Source: JBBWZH01 sp035544115 (GTDB lineage: Bacteria; Actinomycetota; Actinomycetes; Mycobacteriales; CADCTP01). Taken from it: 64,000 nt of DNA. Below are positions 16,975 through 25,887 of this stretch, piece by piece. The DNA is taken from positions 1,736,001 to 1,800,000 of the forward strand of contig OY970235.1 of assembly GCA_963714145.1 (NCBI GenBank). Reading direction: 5' to 3'. The notes under the pieces were generated by a model. That model saw only the letters and a list, made by a program, of their open reading frames with translations, ran no database searches and had not been told where the DNA came from. Numbering within the stretch: position 1 is the first letter of the stretch; each line of letters begins with the position of its first letter. Position numbers and translations under genes: made by a program.

Positions 16975-18224
16975 CACGGCAACCCCCCGTCGAAGACCCG
17001 CCGGGCGGTGAACTGGGTGAAGAAGCCGCTGCCGGACAGCGTGTGCTCGACCCGCTTGACGAAGTAGGTGCCGGAGAAGCGGTGCCCCAGGCCGTAGATC
17101 ACCAGGTTGTCGGACGGCCGCAGCTCCGGCAGTCCGGCGATGCGCCCGGTCGCGGTGATGAACTCGTACGCCCGCTCGCGGAGCAGGCTGATCGCGAGCT
17201 TGCGCGCCTCCTCGTCGCTGGACACCGGCGCGTCGACGACCACCTCCTGCCGGTCGCCCAGCTTCTGTGCGGCCTGCTCCGGCCCGGACGTGCCCTTCTG
17301 GCCGGGCGCGGACGGCAGGTCCTTCGGCTCGGCGGTGTAGGAGAAGGGTGCCTTGGCGCGCTGGTCCCACCCGCGCACGGTGACCTTGCCGACCTGCTTG
17401 GCCAGCGTCATCGTCGGGGTGAACTCCAGCAGGTTGGGGATCGGCCGTGGGGGCGCCGCGCCCGACACCGTGGTCGGCCCGACGGCGGCCCCGGCCGGCT
17501 GGTGCGTCGGCGGCGTCAGCCGGCTCGGCCCGGTGCTCAGGCCGGGGCCGTACGCCAACTGGTAGATCCGCACCTCGTTGCCGTCCCGGCCGTCCCGCGG
17601 CCGGACGAAGAAGAGCTTCTGCTGACCGTCCTGCTCGCCGGGGAGGATGTAGCAGTCGTAGTCGATCCGCTTGGCCCGCTCCATCAGGAACTGCGCGTCG
17701 TCCTGGTTCTTCTGCACGACGTTGCTGTGCCGTGGCTCGCTGGCGTCGACGACCGGGACGAGCTTGTTGCGCCGGGCGATCTCGGTCACGATCTCGGCGT
17801 CGGTGGCGTTGTCCCAGGAGGTCCGGTCGCCTGGCGCCGGCTTGCGGTTCTTCAGCAGTTGCAGGCCGTCCTGGCCGCTGATCGCGATCGTCGGCGAGGC
17901 GCCGTTGGGGAACGCCGGCGCCATCGTGGTGATGTTGCCGCTGGCCACGGTGACCTGGCTGTCGGCGTAGCCGAGCTGGATGGAGACGGCCTGCCCGAGG
18001 TCGAACAGGTGGTCGTCGCTGTACTTGAACTGCCGCTTGACGTCGTCCCAGTTGTTGAGGGTCAGATCGAAGCCGGTCATCTCGTCGATGTCGCGGGTGA
18101 CCTTGACGTCGAGCACATCGCCGATCGTGGCCGCGTCGGCCAGCCGGCCGCCGATCCGCACGGTGAACGTGGGGGCGTACCCCTCCGGCGAGGTCGGCGT
18201 CGCGGGGGTGCCGGGTTGCGCCAC
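16974..18224 (-). CDS. gpD/VgrG-N-like hub protein
   Basis: The 416-aa protein matches the phage late control gpD family: N-terminal FTVRIGGRLADAATI, a beta-barrel with AVSIQLGYAD, and a QDDAQFLMERAKRIDYDCYI segment. It forms the baseplate hub on which the spike sits. In T6SS, hub and spike are fused as VgrG; here they are separate adjacent genes, as in Afp8/Pvc8-type loci. It starts one base downstream of the LysM gene stop. Confidence 0.9.
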   Translation of the reverse strand: MAQPGTPATPTSPEGYAPTFTVRIGGRLADAATIGDVLDVKVTRDIDEMTGFDLTLNNWDDVKRQFKYSDDHLFDLGQAVSIQLGYADSQVTVASGNITTMAPAFPNGASPTIAISGQDGLQLLKNRKPAPGDRTSWDNATDAEIVTEIARRNKLVPVVDASEPRHSNVVQKNQDDAQFLMERAKRIDYDCYILPGEQDGQQKLFFVRPRDGRDGNEVRIYQLAYGPGLSTGPSRLTPPTHQPAGAAVGPTTVSGAAPPRPIPNLLEFTPTMTLAKQVGKVTVRGWDQRAKAPFSYTAEPKDLPSAPGQKGTSGPEQAAQKLGDRQEVVVDAPVSSDEEARKLAISLLRERAYEFITATGRIAGLPELRPSDNLVIYGLGHRFSGTYFVKRVEHTLSGSGFFTQFTARRVFDGGLP

Positions 18225-18225
18225 C

Positions 18226-18918
18226 TCAGACCAGCCTCGGTGCGGTCAGCACCTGACCCGGGCGCAGGTCCCGCGGGTTGGTGATGTCGTTCGCGCGGGC
18301 CAGCTCACGCCAGGCGTCCGGCCGCCGGTAGAGCCCCGCGGCGATGCTGGCCAGCGTGTCCCCGCGGCGCACCACGTAGCTCTTCTCCACCGTGGGGGAG
18401 GCCTGCGGGTTCTTCAGCAGCTGGACCGCCGCGGGGCTGTACTCCTTCAGCGCGATGTCCAGCTTCGCCCGCAGCGGCCTGCCACCCGGGAGGAACAGCT
18501 GGTAGGTGACGTCCAGCTTCTCCAGCACCGCGGTGAGGACGGTGTCCCCCCAGACGAAGTCGACGATCGGCGGGGCGTGCAGGTCACGGTCCGGCTCCAG
18601 CAGCGCCCGCAGCCGGTCGACGTACGCGGTGCGTACGTCGACCAGCGTGTCCGAGGTGTCGACCAGCGCCTCGAAGGTGACCGTCGTGGCGCCGCCGCGG
18701 ATGTACTGGATCGGCGGCGCGCCGAGACCGGGGATCTGGATCTCGACGTAGGTGTTGGTCTTGCTCACCTTGTAGTCGGTCGGGTTGAACCGCAGCGGCA
18801 CCTGCGTCGGCGGCCCGCTCTTGTTCGGCGGATGGGCGATCTTCAGGTAGGCCTCGGCCGTGCCCCCGCCGGCGCTCGCGACCGGGCTGCTCGGCAGGCC
18901 GCCGATCGGGGTGGTCAT
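18226..18918 (-). CDS. LysM-domain eCIS protein (Afp7/Pvc7-like)
   Basis: The ATG at 18918 overlaps the stop of the 61-aa protein (ATGA). The 230-aa product has an N-terminal beta-rich domain typical of the tube-to-hub adaptor (PLRFNPTDYKVSKTNTY). A C-terminal LysM domain (SYVVRRGDTLASIAAGLY, then NDITNPRDLRPGQVL) spans about residues 180-228. In this family the LysM is thought to bind glycan or neighbouring baseplate parts. Position before the gpD hub is conserved in eCIS loci. Confidence 0.9.
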   Translation of the reverse strand: MTTPIGGLPSSPVASAGGGTAEAYLKIAHPPNKSGPPTQVPLRFNPTDYKVSKTNTYVEIQIPGLGAPPIQYIRGGATTVTFEALVDTSDTLVDVRTAYVDRLRALLEPDRDLHAPPIVDFVWGDTVLTAVLEKLDVTYQLFLPGGRPLRAKLDIALKEYSPAAVQLLKNPQASPTVEKSYVVRRGDTLASIAAGLYRRPDAWRELARANDITNPRDLRPGQVLTAPRLV

Positions 18919-19100
18919 CGGCTCACCGGCCGGTCGCCGAGCGAGCGCTCCGCCTCGCCGCGGCACTGCCGCGCCTTCTCCTGCTCGTACGCCCGCAGGT
19001 AGGCCCGGATATGGGTCTCGAACAGCCGGGTGAACTCCGGCAGGTCGTTCCCCTCGACGTGGAAGCGGACGTCGAGCTGATGGATCGTCACCGATGCCAT
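18915..19100 (-). CDS. 61-aa small eCIS protein (Pvc6/DUF5908-like position)
   Basis: The reading frame opens upstream, but the ATG at 19100 gives a 61-aa protein starting MASVTIHQLDVRFHVEG. It begins with one beta strand and continues as a charged helix rich in Glu and Arg. It starts 5 bases after the tube 2 stop. Small proteins in this place of eCIS operons are known (Pvc6-type). Function is unsettled; an adaptor near the baseplate is likely. Confidence 0.75.
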   Translation of the reverse strand: MASVTIHQLDVRFHVEGNDLPEFTRLFETHIRAYLRAYEQEKARQCRGEAERSLGDRPVSR

Positions 19101-19105
19101 CGGTC

Positions 19106-19657
19106 TCACCCTCCGATCTGGCGTGCGGTGTCGACGAGCCGCGACGCGGCCATCAGCAGGTCGGTGCGGGTCAGGCCCTCGTGCGCGATCTCCAGCGCCT
19201 CGATCGCGATCGCGTTCTGCTCGGCGTGCAGGTCCGGGCCGGACCACTTGGCGGCCAGGCCGCCGTGGAAGGACCAGGCGACGGCCGGGATGCCGTCCGC
19301 GCCGAGCAGCAGCACGCAGCCGTCCCGGCGGGCGCCGAGCGACTGGGTGAGGCCGGCCTGATACCAGCTCCACAGGCCCGGGTCGCGGATCAGCCCGCGC
19401 TTGAGGGTGATCCGGTTCCAGGAGTGCCGCAGCGGCAGCTGGTGCACGGAGTCGTTCCGGCCGCCCTCCGCGTACGCGGTCACCTCCAGCGCGGCGCCCA
19501 GGCCGGTCACCTCCTGGAAGCCGGCGGCGGCGAACAGCGGCACCAGCGCGGCCTGGGCCAGCGGCAGGTGCGCGTCGGCCGGGTCGAGCGTGACGATGAA
19601 CCGGTACTTCGGCAGCGGATCCGGGGTGAGCAGGTCGCCCGGGTTGAACGCGGTCAC
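19106..19657 (-). CDS. Second tail-tube protein
   Basis: The 183-aa protein shows the tube fold of the T4 gp19 / TIGR02241 type: PKYRFIVTLD, GFQEVTGLGAALEV, WNRITLKRGLIRDPGLWSW, and an EQNAIAIEALEIAHEGL end. The GTG start overlaps the sheath 2 stop (GTGA). Compared with tube 1, it has a longer N-terminus and a C-terminal extension. In PVC-type systems the second tube protein often forms the first ring on the baseplate; that is an inference here. Confidence 0.88.
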   Translation of the reverse strand: MTAFNPGDLLTPDPLPKYRFIVTLDPADAHLPLAQAALVPLFAAAGFQEVTGLGAALEVTAYAEGGRNDSVHQLPLRHSWNRITLKRGLIRDPGLWSWYQAGLTQSLGARRDGCVLLLGADGIPAVAWSFHGGLAAKWSGPDLHAEQNAIAIEALEIAHEGLTRTDLLMAASRLVDTARQIGG

Positions 19658-21234
19658 GCCTCCAGCACCTCCAGCCCTCGGTCCTGGCCGAGCACCACCC
19701 GGATCCGGATGAACTCCATCGGCGCCGCCGGCGCCACCGACACGTCGCAGACCACCTGCTCCGGCGGCTGCCCGGGCGGGTTGTTGGTGTCGTCGCAGAC
19801 GACCTGGAAGCCCTCCTCCGGCCGGGCCCCGACCAGTGCGCCGGCCCGGTACGCGGCCAGCAGCACCGAGGTGATCCCGCGGACCAGGGCCAGCCGCAGC
19901 TCCGGGCTGTTCGTCTCGAACACCAGCGGGTCGGCGACCCGGCGGATGGCCCGGACCAGCTGGTACAGCAGCCGCCGGTGCGCGACGTACCGGGCGCCGG
20001 CGCCGGTCGCCAGCGTGCGGCCGCCCCAGACCACCAGTCCGCGGCCGGGCAGACCGCGCAGCAGGTTCACGCCGCCGTCGAACAGCCGCGCCTCCTGCGC
20101 GGACGGGAACCGCGGGTCGAGGTCGACCGCCTCCAGCAGCGCCGCGTTGGCCGGTGTGTGGTGCGGGCCGCGCTCGCCGTCCAGCCGGGCGATCAGCCCG
20201 AGCACGTGCCCGGTGGCCGGCAGCGTGCGCAGCCGGCCGGGCTCGGCCGGGATCTGGATACGCGGGTGGTAGACCGCGGCGCAGCCGAGCAGCGCGTCGT
20301 CGCCCAGGGCGCGCAGGCCGGCGACCCAGTCGACGGCGGCGTCGGCGGACAGGCCGGACGGCTCGGGGCCGCCGCCGCGCAGCGCGATCTGGGCGGTCAG
20401 TGGTGCGGGACCGGCCGGCGCGGTCGGCACGTCGAGCACCAGCAGCCGGTCCTGGCCGTCGTGGACCAGCGCCAGCAGGGCCAGGACGGTCTCGGTGAGC
20501 ACCGGGTCGGGCAGGTCGTCGGTGAGGTCGGGCAGCCCGACCAGCGCCGGCTCTGGCAGCGTCGCCTGCAGCTCGCCGGCGGCCAGGTAGTCGTCCGCCG
20601 TGGGCGGTTCCTCCGCGCCGCCGCCGAGCACGGCCAGCCAGTCCCGGACCAGCGGTGCCGGCGTCCGCGCCGGCCGGGTCCGGTCCAGCGACGGCCCGAC
20701 CGGCACCAGCCGGATCAGCGCCGACCCGGCCAGACGGTCCACAATGGACTCCGGTGGCAGCGCGGCGAAGCTCTCGGTGGGCTCGCCCGGTGTGGTGATC
20801 CGGAACGACACCGCCGCCGGGCCGGCCACGCTGCTGGCCTGGTAGCGGATCCGGACCCGGGTGCTGTTCGCCCAGGTGCCCGGGCTGGTCGCGACGATCC
20901 GGTACCGGCCGTACCCGAAGCCTGGCGGGACCGGGTCATCGATCACCCAGTCCGCGGCCGCGCCCGCCGTACCGGCCCCGGCGACCCGGACGACCCATGC
21001 CGTCCGGCCGCCGTTCTCGAAGAACCCGCGCACCGCGGCCGGCGTGGCCGCGGCCGGGTCGTCCGGCCCGTACCAGCGCTGGAACTCCGCCCAGCCCTGC
21101 ACCCGAACCGCCGCGCCGAGCGGCCCGCGCCGGGTCCGCCCGAGCAGCACGGCCACGTCGGTGCGCAGCACGTCCTGCTCCGGCGCCGGCGGCACGACCG
21201 CCACGGAGACGCCGGGCAGCACGTCGGTGATCAC
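19654..21234 (-). CDS. Second tail sheath protein
   Basis: The 526-aa protein begins with GTG and has the sheath pattern: N-terminal PGVSVAVVPPAPEQD, FFENGGRTAWVVRVAGAG, and a C-terminal polymerisation domain with GRTLATGAGARYVAHRRLL and EFIRIRVVLGQD. It is shorter than sheath 1 (762 aa). Two sheath genes alternating with two tube genes is a common eCIS arrangement. A 31-bp gap separates it from tube 1. Confidence 0.92.
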   Translation of the reverse strand: MITDVLPGVSVAVVPPAPEQDVLRTDVAVLLGRTRRGPLGAAVRVQGWAEFQRWYGPDDPAAATPAAVRGFFENGGRTAWVVRVAGAGTAGAAADWVIDDPVPPGFGYGRYRIVATSPGTWANSTRVRIRYQASSVAGPAAVSFRITTPGEPTESFAALPPESIVDRLAGSALIRLVPVGPSLDRTRPARTPAPLVRDWLAVLGGGAEEPPTADDYLAAGELQATLPEPALVGLPDLTDDLPDPVLTETVLALLALVHDGQDRLLVLDVPTAPAGPAPLTAQIALRGGGPEPSGLSADAAVDWVAGLRALGDDALLGCAAVYHPRIQIPAEPGRLRTLPATGHVLGLIARLDGERGPHHTPANAALLEAVDLDPRFPSAQEARLFDGGVNLLRGLPGRGLVVWGGRTLATGAGARYVAHRRLLYQLVRAIRRVADPLVFETNSPELRLALVRGITSVLLAAYRAGALVGARPEEGFQVVCDDTNNPPGQPPEQVVCDVSVAPAAPMEFIRIRVVLGQDRGLEVLEA

Positions 21235-21265
21235 GGGTCAGTCCCTCCGGGGTTCGGGCGGCGGC

Positions 21266-21721
21266 TCAGGCGTCGATCAGCAGACCCTCGACGGCCAGCA
21301 CGAGCGTCTCCATCGCGATCTCGTTCTTGGCCGCGGCGAACGACGGGCCGGTGTACTTGGTCGGCCAGGCCCGGCTGAAGTTCCACCGCATGACTTCCTG
21401 GCGGTTCTCGTCCAGCATCACGATCGAGCCCGAGGTACGCCGGACCTGGCCGTTGAGGGCCTCGACGATCCAGCGCCAGAAGCCGACGTGGCCGGTGATC
21501 CCGCGCTTCAGCGTCAGGTTGGTGAACTTCTTCAGGCCCGGGATCTTGCGGACCGTGATGTCCTCCGGCCCGGTGCGGTACTCGATCGGCGGGATCTCCA
21601 GCTCCAGCCCGGAGACCTCGGTGAACGCCCCGCTGACCGCGGCGCCGTCATCGCTGACCTGGGTCACGATGACCTGGAAGTTGTATGCGGCGTACGGGTC
21701 GTCCCGGATGACTGGCGGCAT
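21266..21721 (-). CDS. Main tail-tube protein
   Basis: The 151-aa protein is a typical T4 gp19-like / TIGR02241 tube subunit: YNFQVIVTQ, FTEVSGLELEI, KKFTNLTLKRGITG, GFWRWIVEALNG and a NEIAMETLVLAVEGL end. The length fits the family. It has a strong AAGGAG ribosome site and lies 55 bp after the sheath 1 stop. Tube subunits usually need high expression, which fits this unit having its own spaced ribosome site. Confidence 0.95.
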   Translation of the reverse strand: MPPVIRDDPYAAYNFQVIVTQVSDDGAAVSGAFTEVSGLELEIPPIEYRTGPEDITVRKIPGLKKFTNLTLKRGITGHVGFWRWIVEALNGQVRRTSGSIVMLDENRQEVMRWNFSRAWPTKYTGPSFAAAKNEIAMETLVLAVEGLLIDA

Positions 21722-21776
21722 CGCTGCGCTCCTTCAGAACGTGTCGTCGGCGTCGGCGGCGGAGGTTCGGGCCGGC

Positions 21777-24065
21777 TCAGGTGAGCTGGGCCTCGCGGGT
21801 CTTCTGCTGGATCCGGAAGATGACGAACTCCGCCGGGAACACCGGTGCGATGCCGATGACGCAGATCAGCCGGCCGTTCGCGATGTCGTCCTCGGTCATG
21901 GTGGAGCGGTCGCAGGCGACGAAGAACGCCTCGTCCGGGGTGGTCCCGGCCAGCGCCCCGTTCCGCCAGGTGGTGCTGAGGAAGTCGGTGACGGTCTGCC
22001 GGATCAGGGCCCACAGCGCCTCACCGTTCGGCTCGAACACGGCCCACTGGGTGCCCTCGTCGATCGACTCCTCGACGAACAGGAACAGCCGCCGCACGTT
22101 CACGTACTTCCAGGAGCTGTCCGAGGACAGCGTGCGCGCGCCCCAGACCCGGTGGCCGAAGCCGGGGAAGAAGCGCAGCGCGTTGATCCCCTTCGGGTTG
22201 AGCAGGTCCTGCTGCCGCTTGGTGATGTCCTGGGCGAAGCCGTCCCGGGCCCGGATGCCGCGCACCACCGCGTTCGCGGGCGCCTTGTGCACGCCGCGCT
22301 CGACGTCGGTGCGCGCGTACACGCCCGCGATGTGGCCGGACGGCGCGACCTCGACATCCAGGCCAGAGGCCAGGTCGGGCACCATCAGCCACGGGTGGTA
22401 GAGCGCGGCGTACCTGGTGTCGTACACCTCGCGGAACTCGAGGATGCCTTCGATCGACAGGTCGTGCTGCGGATCGATGAGCGCGAACCGGTCCTTGAGC
22501 TGCTCACAGTGGTTGATCAGGCTGGACGTGACGGTGCCGGCCCACACCCCGGGCACCGCGGCGATCGACACCTCGTCGATGTCCTCCAGCGCGACGATCC
22601 CGGTCCGGTGGCCGCTGCCGCCGTCCGCGCCCACGAAGTCCGCGGTGGTGAGCGCGCCGAAGTCGTCGTCCCCGCCGGACAGCTGCAGCCAGGACCCGCC
22701 GGGCGCCGTCGGCCACTGGGTGAGGTCGGTGCTGAACCCGTCGCCCTGCTTGGCCGTGACCAGCTGGGACCGGGTGGCGAGGCCGCCGACCACCGACTGC
22801 GTGTCGTCGACGCCGCCGGACAGCCGCAGGTTGGCGAACGTCTCCTCGACCAGGTCGCCGGCCTCGTCGGTGAACCGGGTGTCCACCTCGGCCTCGACCA
22901 GCGTCAGCCGGGCCGTCTCGAACAGGTTGGCGGGCGCCTGCCCGGCGAGCGTGACCAGGTCGTCGGTGACCGCCTGCACGATGCCCGCGGTGATGGTGGT
23001 GCCGTCGTCGATCTGGACGACCGCGCCCGGATAGAGCCGGGACGCGCCGCCGACCCGGAGCTGGTTGGGGTTGCCGGTCGAGGCCGGGCGGATCTTGCGG
23101 ACGGCGAAGCCCGCCGACCACTGCGGGTGGGCGCTGCCGGCGGCCAGCGTGACCGGCAGCCGGCCGTCCGCGTCCAGCGGCCCGACCGCGGTGACCCGCA
23201 GCTGGAACCGGCCGGCCGACAGCAGCAGCGGGGTCGCGGTGTCCTCGTCCAGGCCGTCGACCGGGTTGAGGACCAGCGTGTCGCTGTTCGCGGCCGCGTC
23301 CGCGGCGAGCTGGGTGACGACCAGCGCCTCGCCCGGGTCGGGCAGCAGCGGCAGGCTGGCAGCGGCGGTCTGCCGGACCCGGACCGCCACCTTGTCGCCC
23401 CAGCCACCCGGGCTGGCCGCCGCGAACCGGAAGGTCGCGGCCGCGTCGGTCACCGGGCTGGCGACCGCCGGCCCGACCCGCACGTAGTCGCCGCGCGCGG
23501 TGCGGACGGCGGCCGCCAGCGGATCGGCCAGCCTGACCGTCGGGCCGGTCGAGGAGTACGCGCTGATCGTGGTCGTCGCGAGCACGACGCCGTCGCTGCC
23601 GCGGACGATGGCGACCGTGCTGCCGTTGCCGGTGAAGCCGATCAGGTGCCGCAGCGCCAGCTCGGTCGCGCCGGCCGACGCGTCCGCGGTGATCTCGCTG
23701 ACCACGCCGCCGCCGAGGACTCCGGTGGAGGCCGTGGCGTCCTTGCTGGCGACCCGCTTGACGAACAGCCGCTGCCCACCGTTCGCGAAGAAACCCTGCA
23801 CGGACAGCGCGAAGCGCCACCACTGCCCGCCCTCCAGCGGGTTGTTCGTCCACTGGTTGGCGATATTCGCGTCCGGCACCGGCAGGAACCCGCCGAACGT
23901 GCGCTGGAACTCCAGGAAGTTCGTGACCAGCTGCGGCTTGCCGTCCACCGGTCCGCGGACGGTGACCCCGACCATGCCGGCGGTGCTGGTGCTGACCCCG
24001 GCGATCGGGCGCGGCCCCGCGTCGATCTCCTCGATGAAGACCCCGGGGCTGAGGAACTCGGGCAT
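21777..24065 (-). CDS. Main tail sheath protein
   Basis: The start is the ATG at 24065 with an AAGGAG site. The 762-aa product opens with the sheath signature PEFLSPGVFIEEIDAGPRP and FQRTFGGFLPVPD. It has a FFANGGQRLFVKRV motif and a C-terminal core (GHRVWGARTLSSDSSWKYVN, VRRLFLFVEESIDEG, EFVIFRIQQKTREAQL). The middle 300 residues are an insertion relative to minimal sheaths and probably decorate the particle surface. Sheath contraction drives the tube. Confidence 0.95.
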   Translation of the reverse strand: MPEFLSPGVFIEEIDAGPRPIAGVSTSTAGMVGVTVRGPVDGKPQLVTNFLEFQRTFGGFLPVPDANIANQWTNNPLEGGQWWRFALSVQGFFANGGQRLFVKRVASKDATASTGVLGGGVVSEITADASAGATELALRHLIGFTGNGSTVAIVRGSDGVVLATTTISAYSSTGPTVRLADPLAAAVRTARGDYVRVGPAVASPVTDAAATFRFAAASPGGWGDKVAVRVRQTAAASLPLLPDPGEALVVTQLAADAAANSDTLVLNPVDGLDEDTATPLLLSAGRFQLRVTAVGPLDADGRLPVTLAAGSAHPQWSAGFAVRKIRPASTGNPNQLRVGGASRLYPGAVVQIDDGTTITAGIVQAVTDDLVTLAGQAPANLFETARLTLVEAEVDTRFTDEAGDLVEETFANLRLSGGVDDTQSVVGGLATRSQLVTAKQGDGFSTDLTQWPTAPGGSWLQLSGGDDDFGALTTADFVGADGGSGHRTGIVALEDIDEVSIAAVPGVWAGTVTSSLINHCEQLKDRFALIDPQHDLSIEGILEFREVYDTRYAALYHPWLMVPDLASGLDVEVAPSGHIAGVYARTDVERGVHKAPANAVVRGIRARDGFAQDITKRQQDLLNPKGINALRFFPGFGHRVWGARTLSSDSSWKYVNVRRLFLFVEESIDEGTQWAVFEPNGEALWALIRQTVTDFLSTTWRNGALAGTTPDEAFFVACDRSTMTEDDIANGRLICVIGIAPVFPAEFVIFRIQQKTREAQLT

Positions 24066-24088
24066 GCGTGACTCCTTGGTCGGCTCGG

Positions 24089-24823
24089 TCAGCCGGTCTC
24101 GACGACGTGCACCCGGGGCAGGTCGTCCGGCAGGTGGATCACCAGCACGCCGGTCCGGTCCGGGCTCTCGGTGGCGGTCAACTGGAAGGTCTCCGGCCCG
24201 GTGGCGCCGGCCGGCACCGCGCCCTGCCAGCGCAACGCGAGGCGGAACGACCCGTCGGCACCGGCCAGCGTCCGCTCGGACCAGGCGACGCCTTCGGGAG
24301 TCGTGCTGCCGTGGCACTCGATCAGCGCGTTGGGCACCGGCGGGCCGCCACCCGCGCGGCGGACCAGGCCGGTGATCACCCGGGTGCCGGGCGGGTACGG
24401 GTACGTCGGGCCGGGCAGCAGCCGCACCAGCAGCGGCCGGGCCAGGGTGACCGGCGGGTGGGTGTCGTCGTACGGGAAGGCCTGGAACTCCAGCCCGACC
24501 CGGTCGGCGGCGAAGCTGCCGTCGTCGGCCAGGTAGAGCGCCGACGCGCCCGGCCCGGACATCCGCACCCGGTACCGGTCCGGCTCGGCCGGGAACGGCT
24601 GCCTGCGGCGGCCCAGGCCCGGGTACGCGAGCACCCCGCCGGGGGTGAGCGTCGGCGCGATGCCGGTGGGCCGCCAGGCGGTGCCGTCCCGGCGGTCCAG
24701 CAGGGCTACCACCCGCTCGGTGACCCGGCGCCGGCGGAACTCGTCGTAGGGCAGCAACCAGGCCGGGCTGTACACGGTGCGCTGTTCGCCGGTGAGCAGG
24801 ATCCGGTTGCCGGCCACGGTCAC
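24089..24823 (-). CDS. eCIS protein with carboxypeptidase-regulatory-like domain
   Basis: The frame opens further upstream, but the GTG at 24823 overlaps the stop of the Pvc16-like gene (GTGA) and gives 244 aa starting VTVAGNRILLTGEQ. The C-terminal half looks like a carboxypeptidase regulatory-like beta domain (GTRVITGLVRRAGGGPPVPN, ADGSFRLALRWQG). The role is unknown; a structural or surface adaptor is plausible from the operon context. Confidence 0.75.
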   Translation of the reverse strand: MTVAGNRILLTGEQRTVYSPAWLLPYDEFRRRRVTERVVALLDRRDGTAWRPTGIAPTLTPGGVLAYPGLGRRRQPFPAEPDRYRVRMSGPGASALYLADDGSFAADRVGLEFQAFPYDDTHPPVTLARPLLVRLLPGPTYPYPPGTRVITGLVRRAGGGPPVPNALIECHGSTTPEGVAWSERTLAGADGSFRLALRWQGAVPAGATGPETFQLTATESPDRTGVLVIHLPDDLPRVHVVETG

Positions 24824-25404
24824 TGCGCCGCCTGCGGCGCGGCCGGGGCGAGCTGCCGGCTGGTCACCGGCGACTCCGCCAGCGAGGACGGGGCGTCCAG
24901 GTTGACGACCCGCACCTCGTAGTTCAGCGACAGCCGGTACGGCTTCTGGATCGCGTACCAGACCCACGACTTCTGGTCGAGGGTCAGCGGGGTCAGCGTG
25001 ATCTTCAGCGAGTCGGTGCTACCGGCGAGGCTGCCGGACAGCTGCCCGCCGGCCAGGATCGCGTCGTCGTAGAACGCCTGCAGGGTGCGGCCGATCATCT
25101 CGTGCTGGGTGATCTGGCTGCCGCCCCACGGCGTCAGCAGGTACCGCAGCAGCAGCGCCATCGGCGGCTTGCGCACGGTCGGCGCGTCCGGTGGGAGCGA
25201 GCGCACCGGCGGCCGGTTCCGGCTGGACGGGTCCTCGCAGATGTCGTACAGGAAGACGGTCAGCACCGGCGTGGAGACCTGGACTGCGTCGGACAGGTCG
25301 TTCAGCTCGACCCGTGGCGGCGCCGGCTGGAGGTCCTGGAACGCGGCGGCGAGGGTGCGGACGATGGTCGCCGACACGTCACCGACCACGCTGTGGTCCG
25401 CCAT
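24820..25404 (-). CDS. DUF4255 / Pvc16-like protein
   Basis: This is the first gene of the eCIS operon, 194 aa. The sequence VGDVSATIVRTLAAAFQDL at the N-terminus, VSTPVLTVFLYDI and LLRYLLTPWGG are characteristic of the DUF4255 domain of Pvc16/Afp16. That family is the tail terminator capping sheath and tube at the distal end. A C-terminal Ala/Pro tail (QLAPAAPQAAQ) is added. A candidate promoter lies just upstream. Confidence 0.9.
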   Translation of the reverse strand: MADHSVVGDVSATIVRTLAAAFQDLQPAPPRVELNDLSDAVQVSTPVLTVFLYDICEDPSSRNRPPVRSLPPDAPTVRKPPMALLLRYLLTPWGGSQITQHEMIGRTLQAFYDDAILAGGQLSGSLAGSTDSLKITLTPLTLDQKSWVWYAIQKPYRLSLNYEVRVVNLDAPSSLAESPVTSRQLAPAAPQAAQ

Positions 25405-25446
25405 GCCGGCCCCCCGATTACGACGTGATGGCTGCTTCCACGCAAG

Positions 25447-25454
25447 ACGTTAGG
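25447..25454 (-). promoter_or_regulatory. Candidate -10 box of the eCIS operon
   Basis: CCTAACGT read on the minus strand contains TAACGT, a TAnnnT-type -10 box, 43 bp before the first eCIS start codon. The same CCTA(G/A)CG context recurs before other genes in the window. No clear -35 box is visible. Confidence 0.35.
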
Positions 25455-25694
25455 AACGCGGCCGGCACGGCTGCCACGGTGATTCCCCGAGTCCCGACCC
25501 CAGGCTCGACGGGCGGTCTCGGCGGGTGGGCCAGGGGATCCCTGGGCGCCACCACCAGTTGACGTCCGGCACCTGCCGCGCCCCCGGTTCGATCCCTCTC
25601 GGCCCCGGTCCCCGCTGCCCGCGTCACCTGGAGTGTGGCCAACCCTCGGGTCCCACCTGGGGAAGTCCCGGTGCCGATCGCGCGGCCCACCGCC

Positions 25695-25700
25695 TAGCGT
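25695..25700 (+). promoter_or_regulatory. Candidate -10 box TAGCGT
   Basis: TAGCGT lies 23 bp before the GTG of the small gene at 25723, in the sequence ccgccTAGCGTctgcg. This fits a short 5' leader starting near 25707. Confidence 0.35.
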
Positions 25701-25722
25701 CTGCGTCGACCGGGGAGGTGCG

Positions 25723-25887
25723 GTGGTCGGCGTTCTCCTCCAACTCCGCCGGACCGAGTCCGGCTCGGTCGAGGGCGTCGTTGTCGTGGCCGGCCGTGGC
25801 CCTGCCGAACCCTTCAGCGGCTGGCTGGAGCTGCTGCGGCTCCTGGAAGCCGCCGTCCTCGCAGAAGACACGGGATCCGCGACCTGA
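25723..25887 (+). CDS. Small conserved-looking actinobacterial protein, 54 aa
   Basis: The GTG start is preceded by a GGGGAGG site. The 54-aa product (VVGVLLQLRRTESGSVEGVV, then PFSGWLELLRLLEAAV) has two amphipathic strands and a helix. The FSGWLELLRLLE-type ending looks like a real coding sequence and I believe similar short actinobacterial proteins exist, but I cannot name a function. It is divergent from the eCIS operon. Confidence 0.5.
   Translation: MVGVLLQLRRTESGSVEGVVVVAGRGPAEPFSGWLELLRLLEAAVLAEDTGSAT

Larger units (their letters stand above)
25405..25722. other. Divergent intergenic region
   Basis: This 318-bp stretch separates the eCIS operon from a small rightward gene. It holds candidate -10 boxes facing both ways (25447-25452 minus; 25695-25700 plus). 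No supported gene was found, and I see no clear operator repeat. Confidence 0.4.

Noticed and set aside
16273..18224. Type VI secretion VgrG locus
   Set aside because: Hub and spike are separate genes and there are no TssJLM membrane-complex genes; sheath and gene order match eCIS.
1..25404. Prophage
   Set aside because: Only tail-like genes plus an AAA+ ATPase are present; there are no capsid, portal, terminase, lysis or integrase genes.
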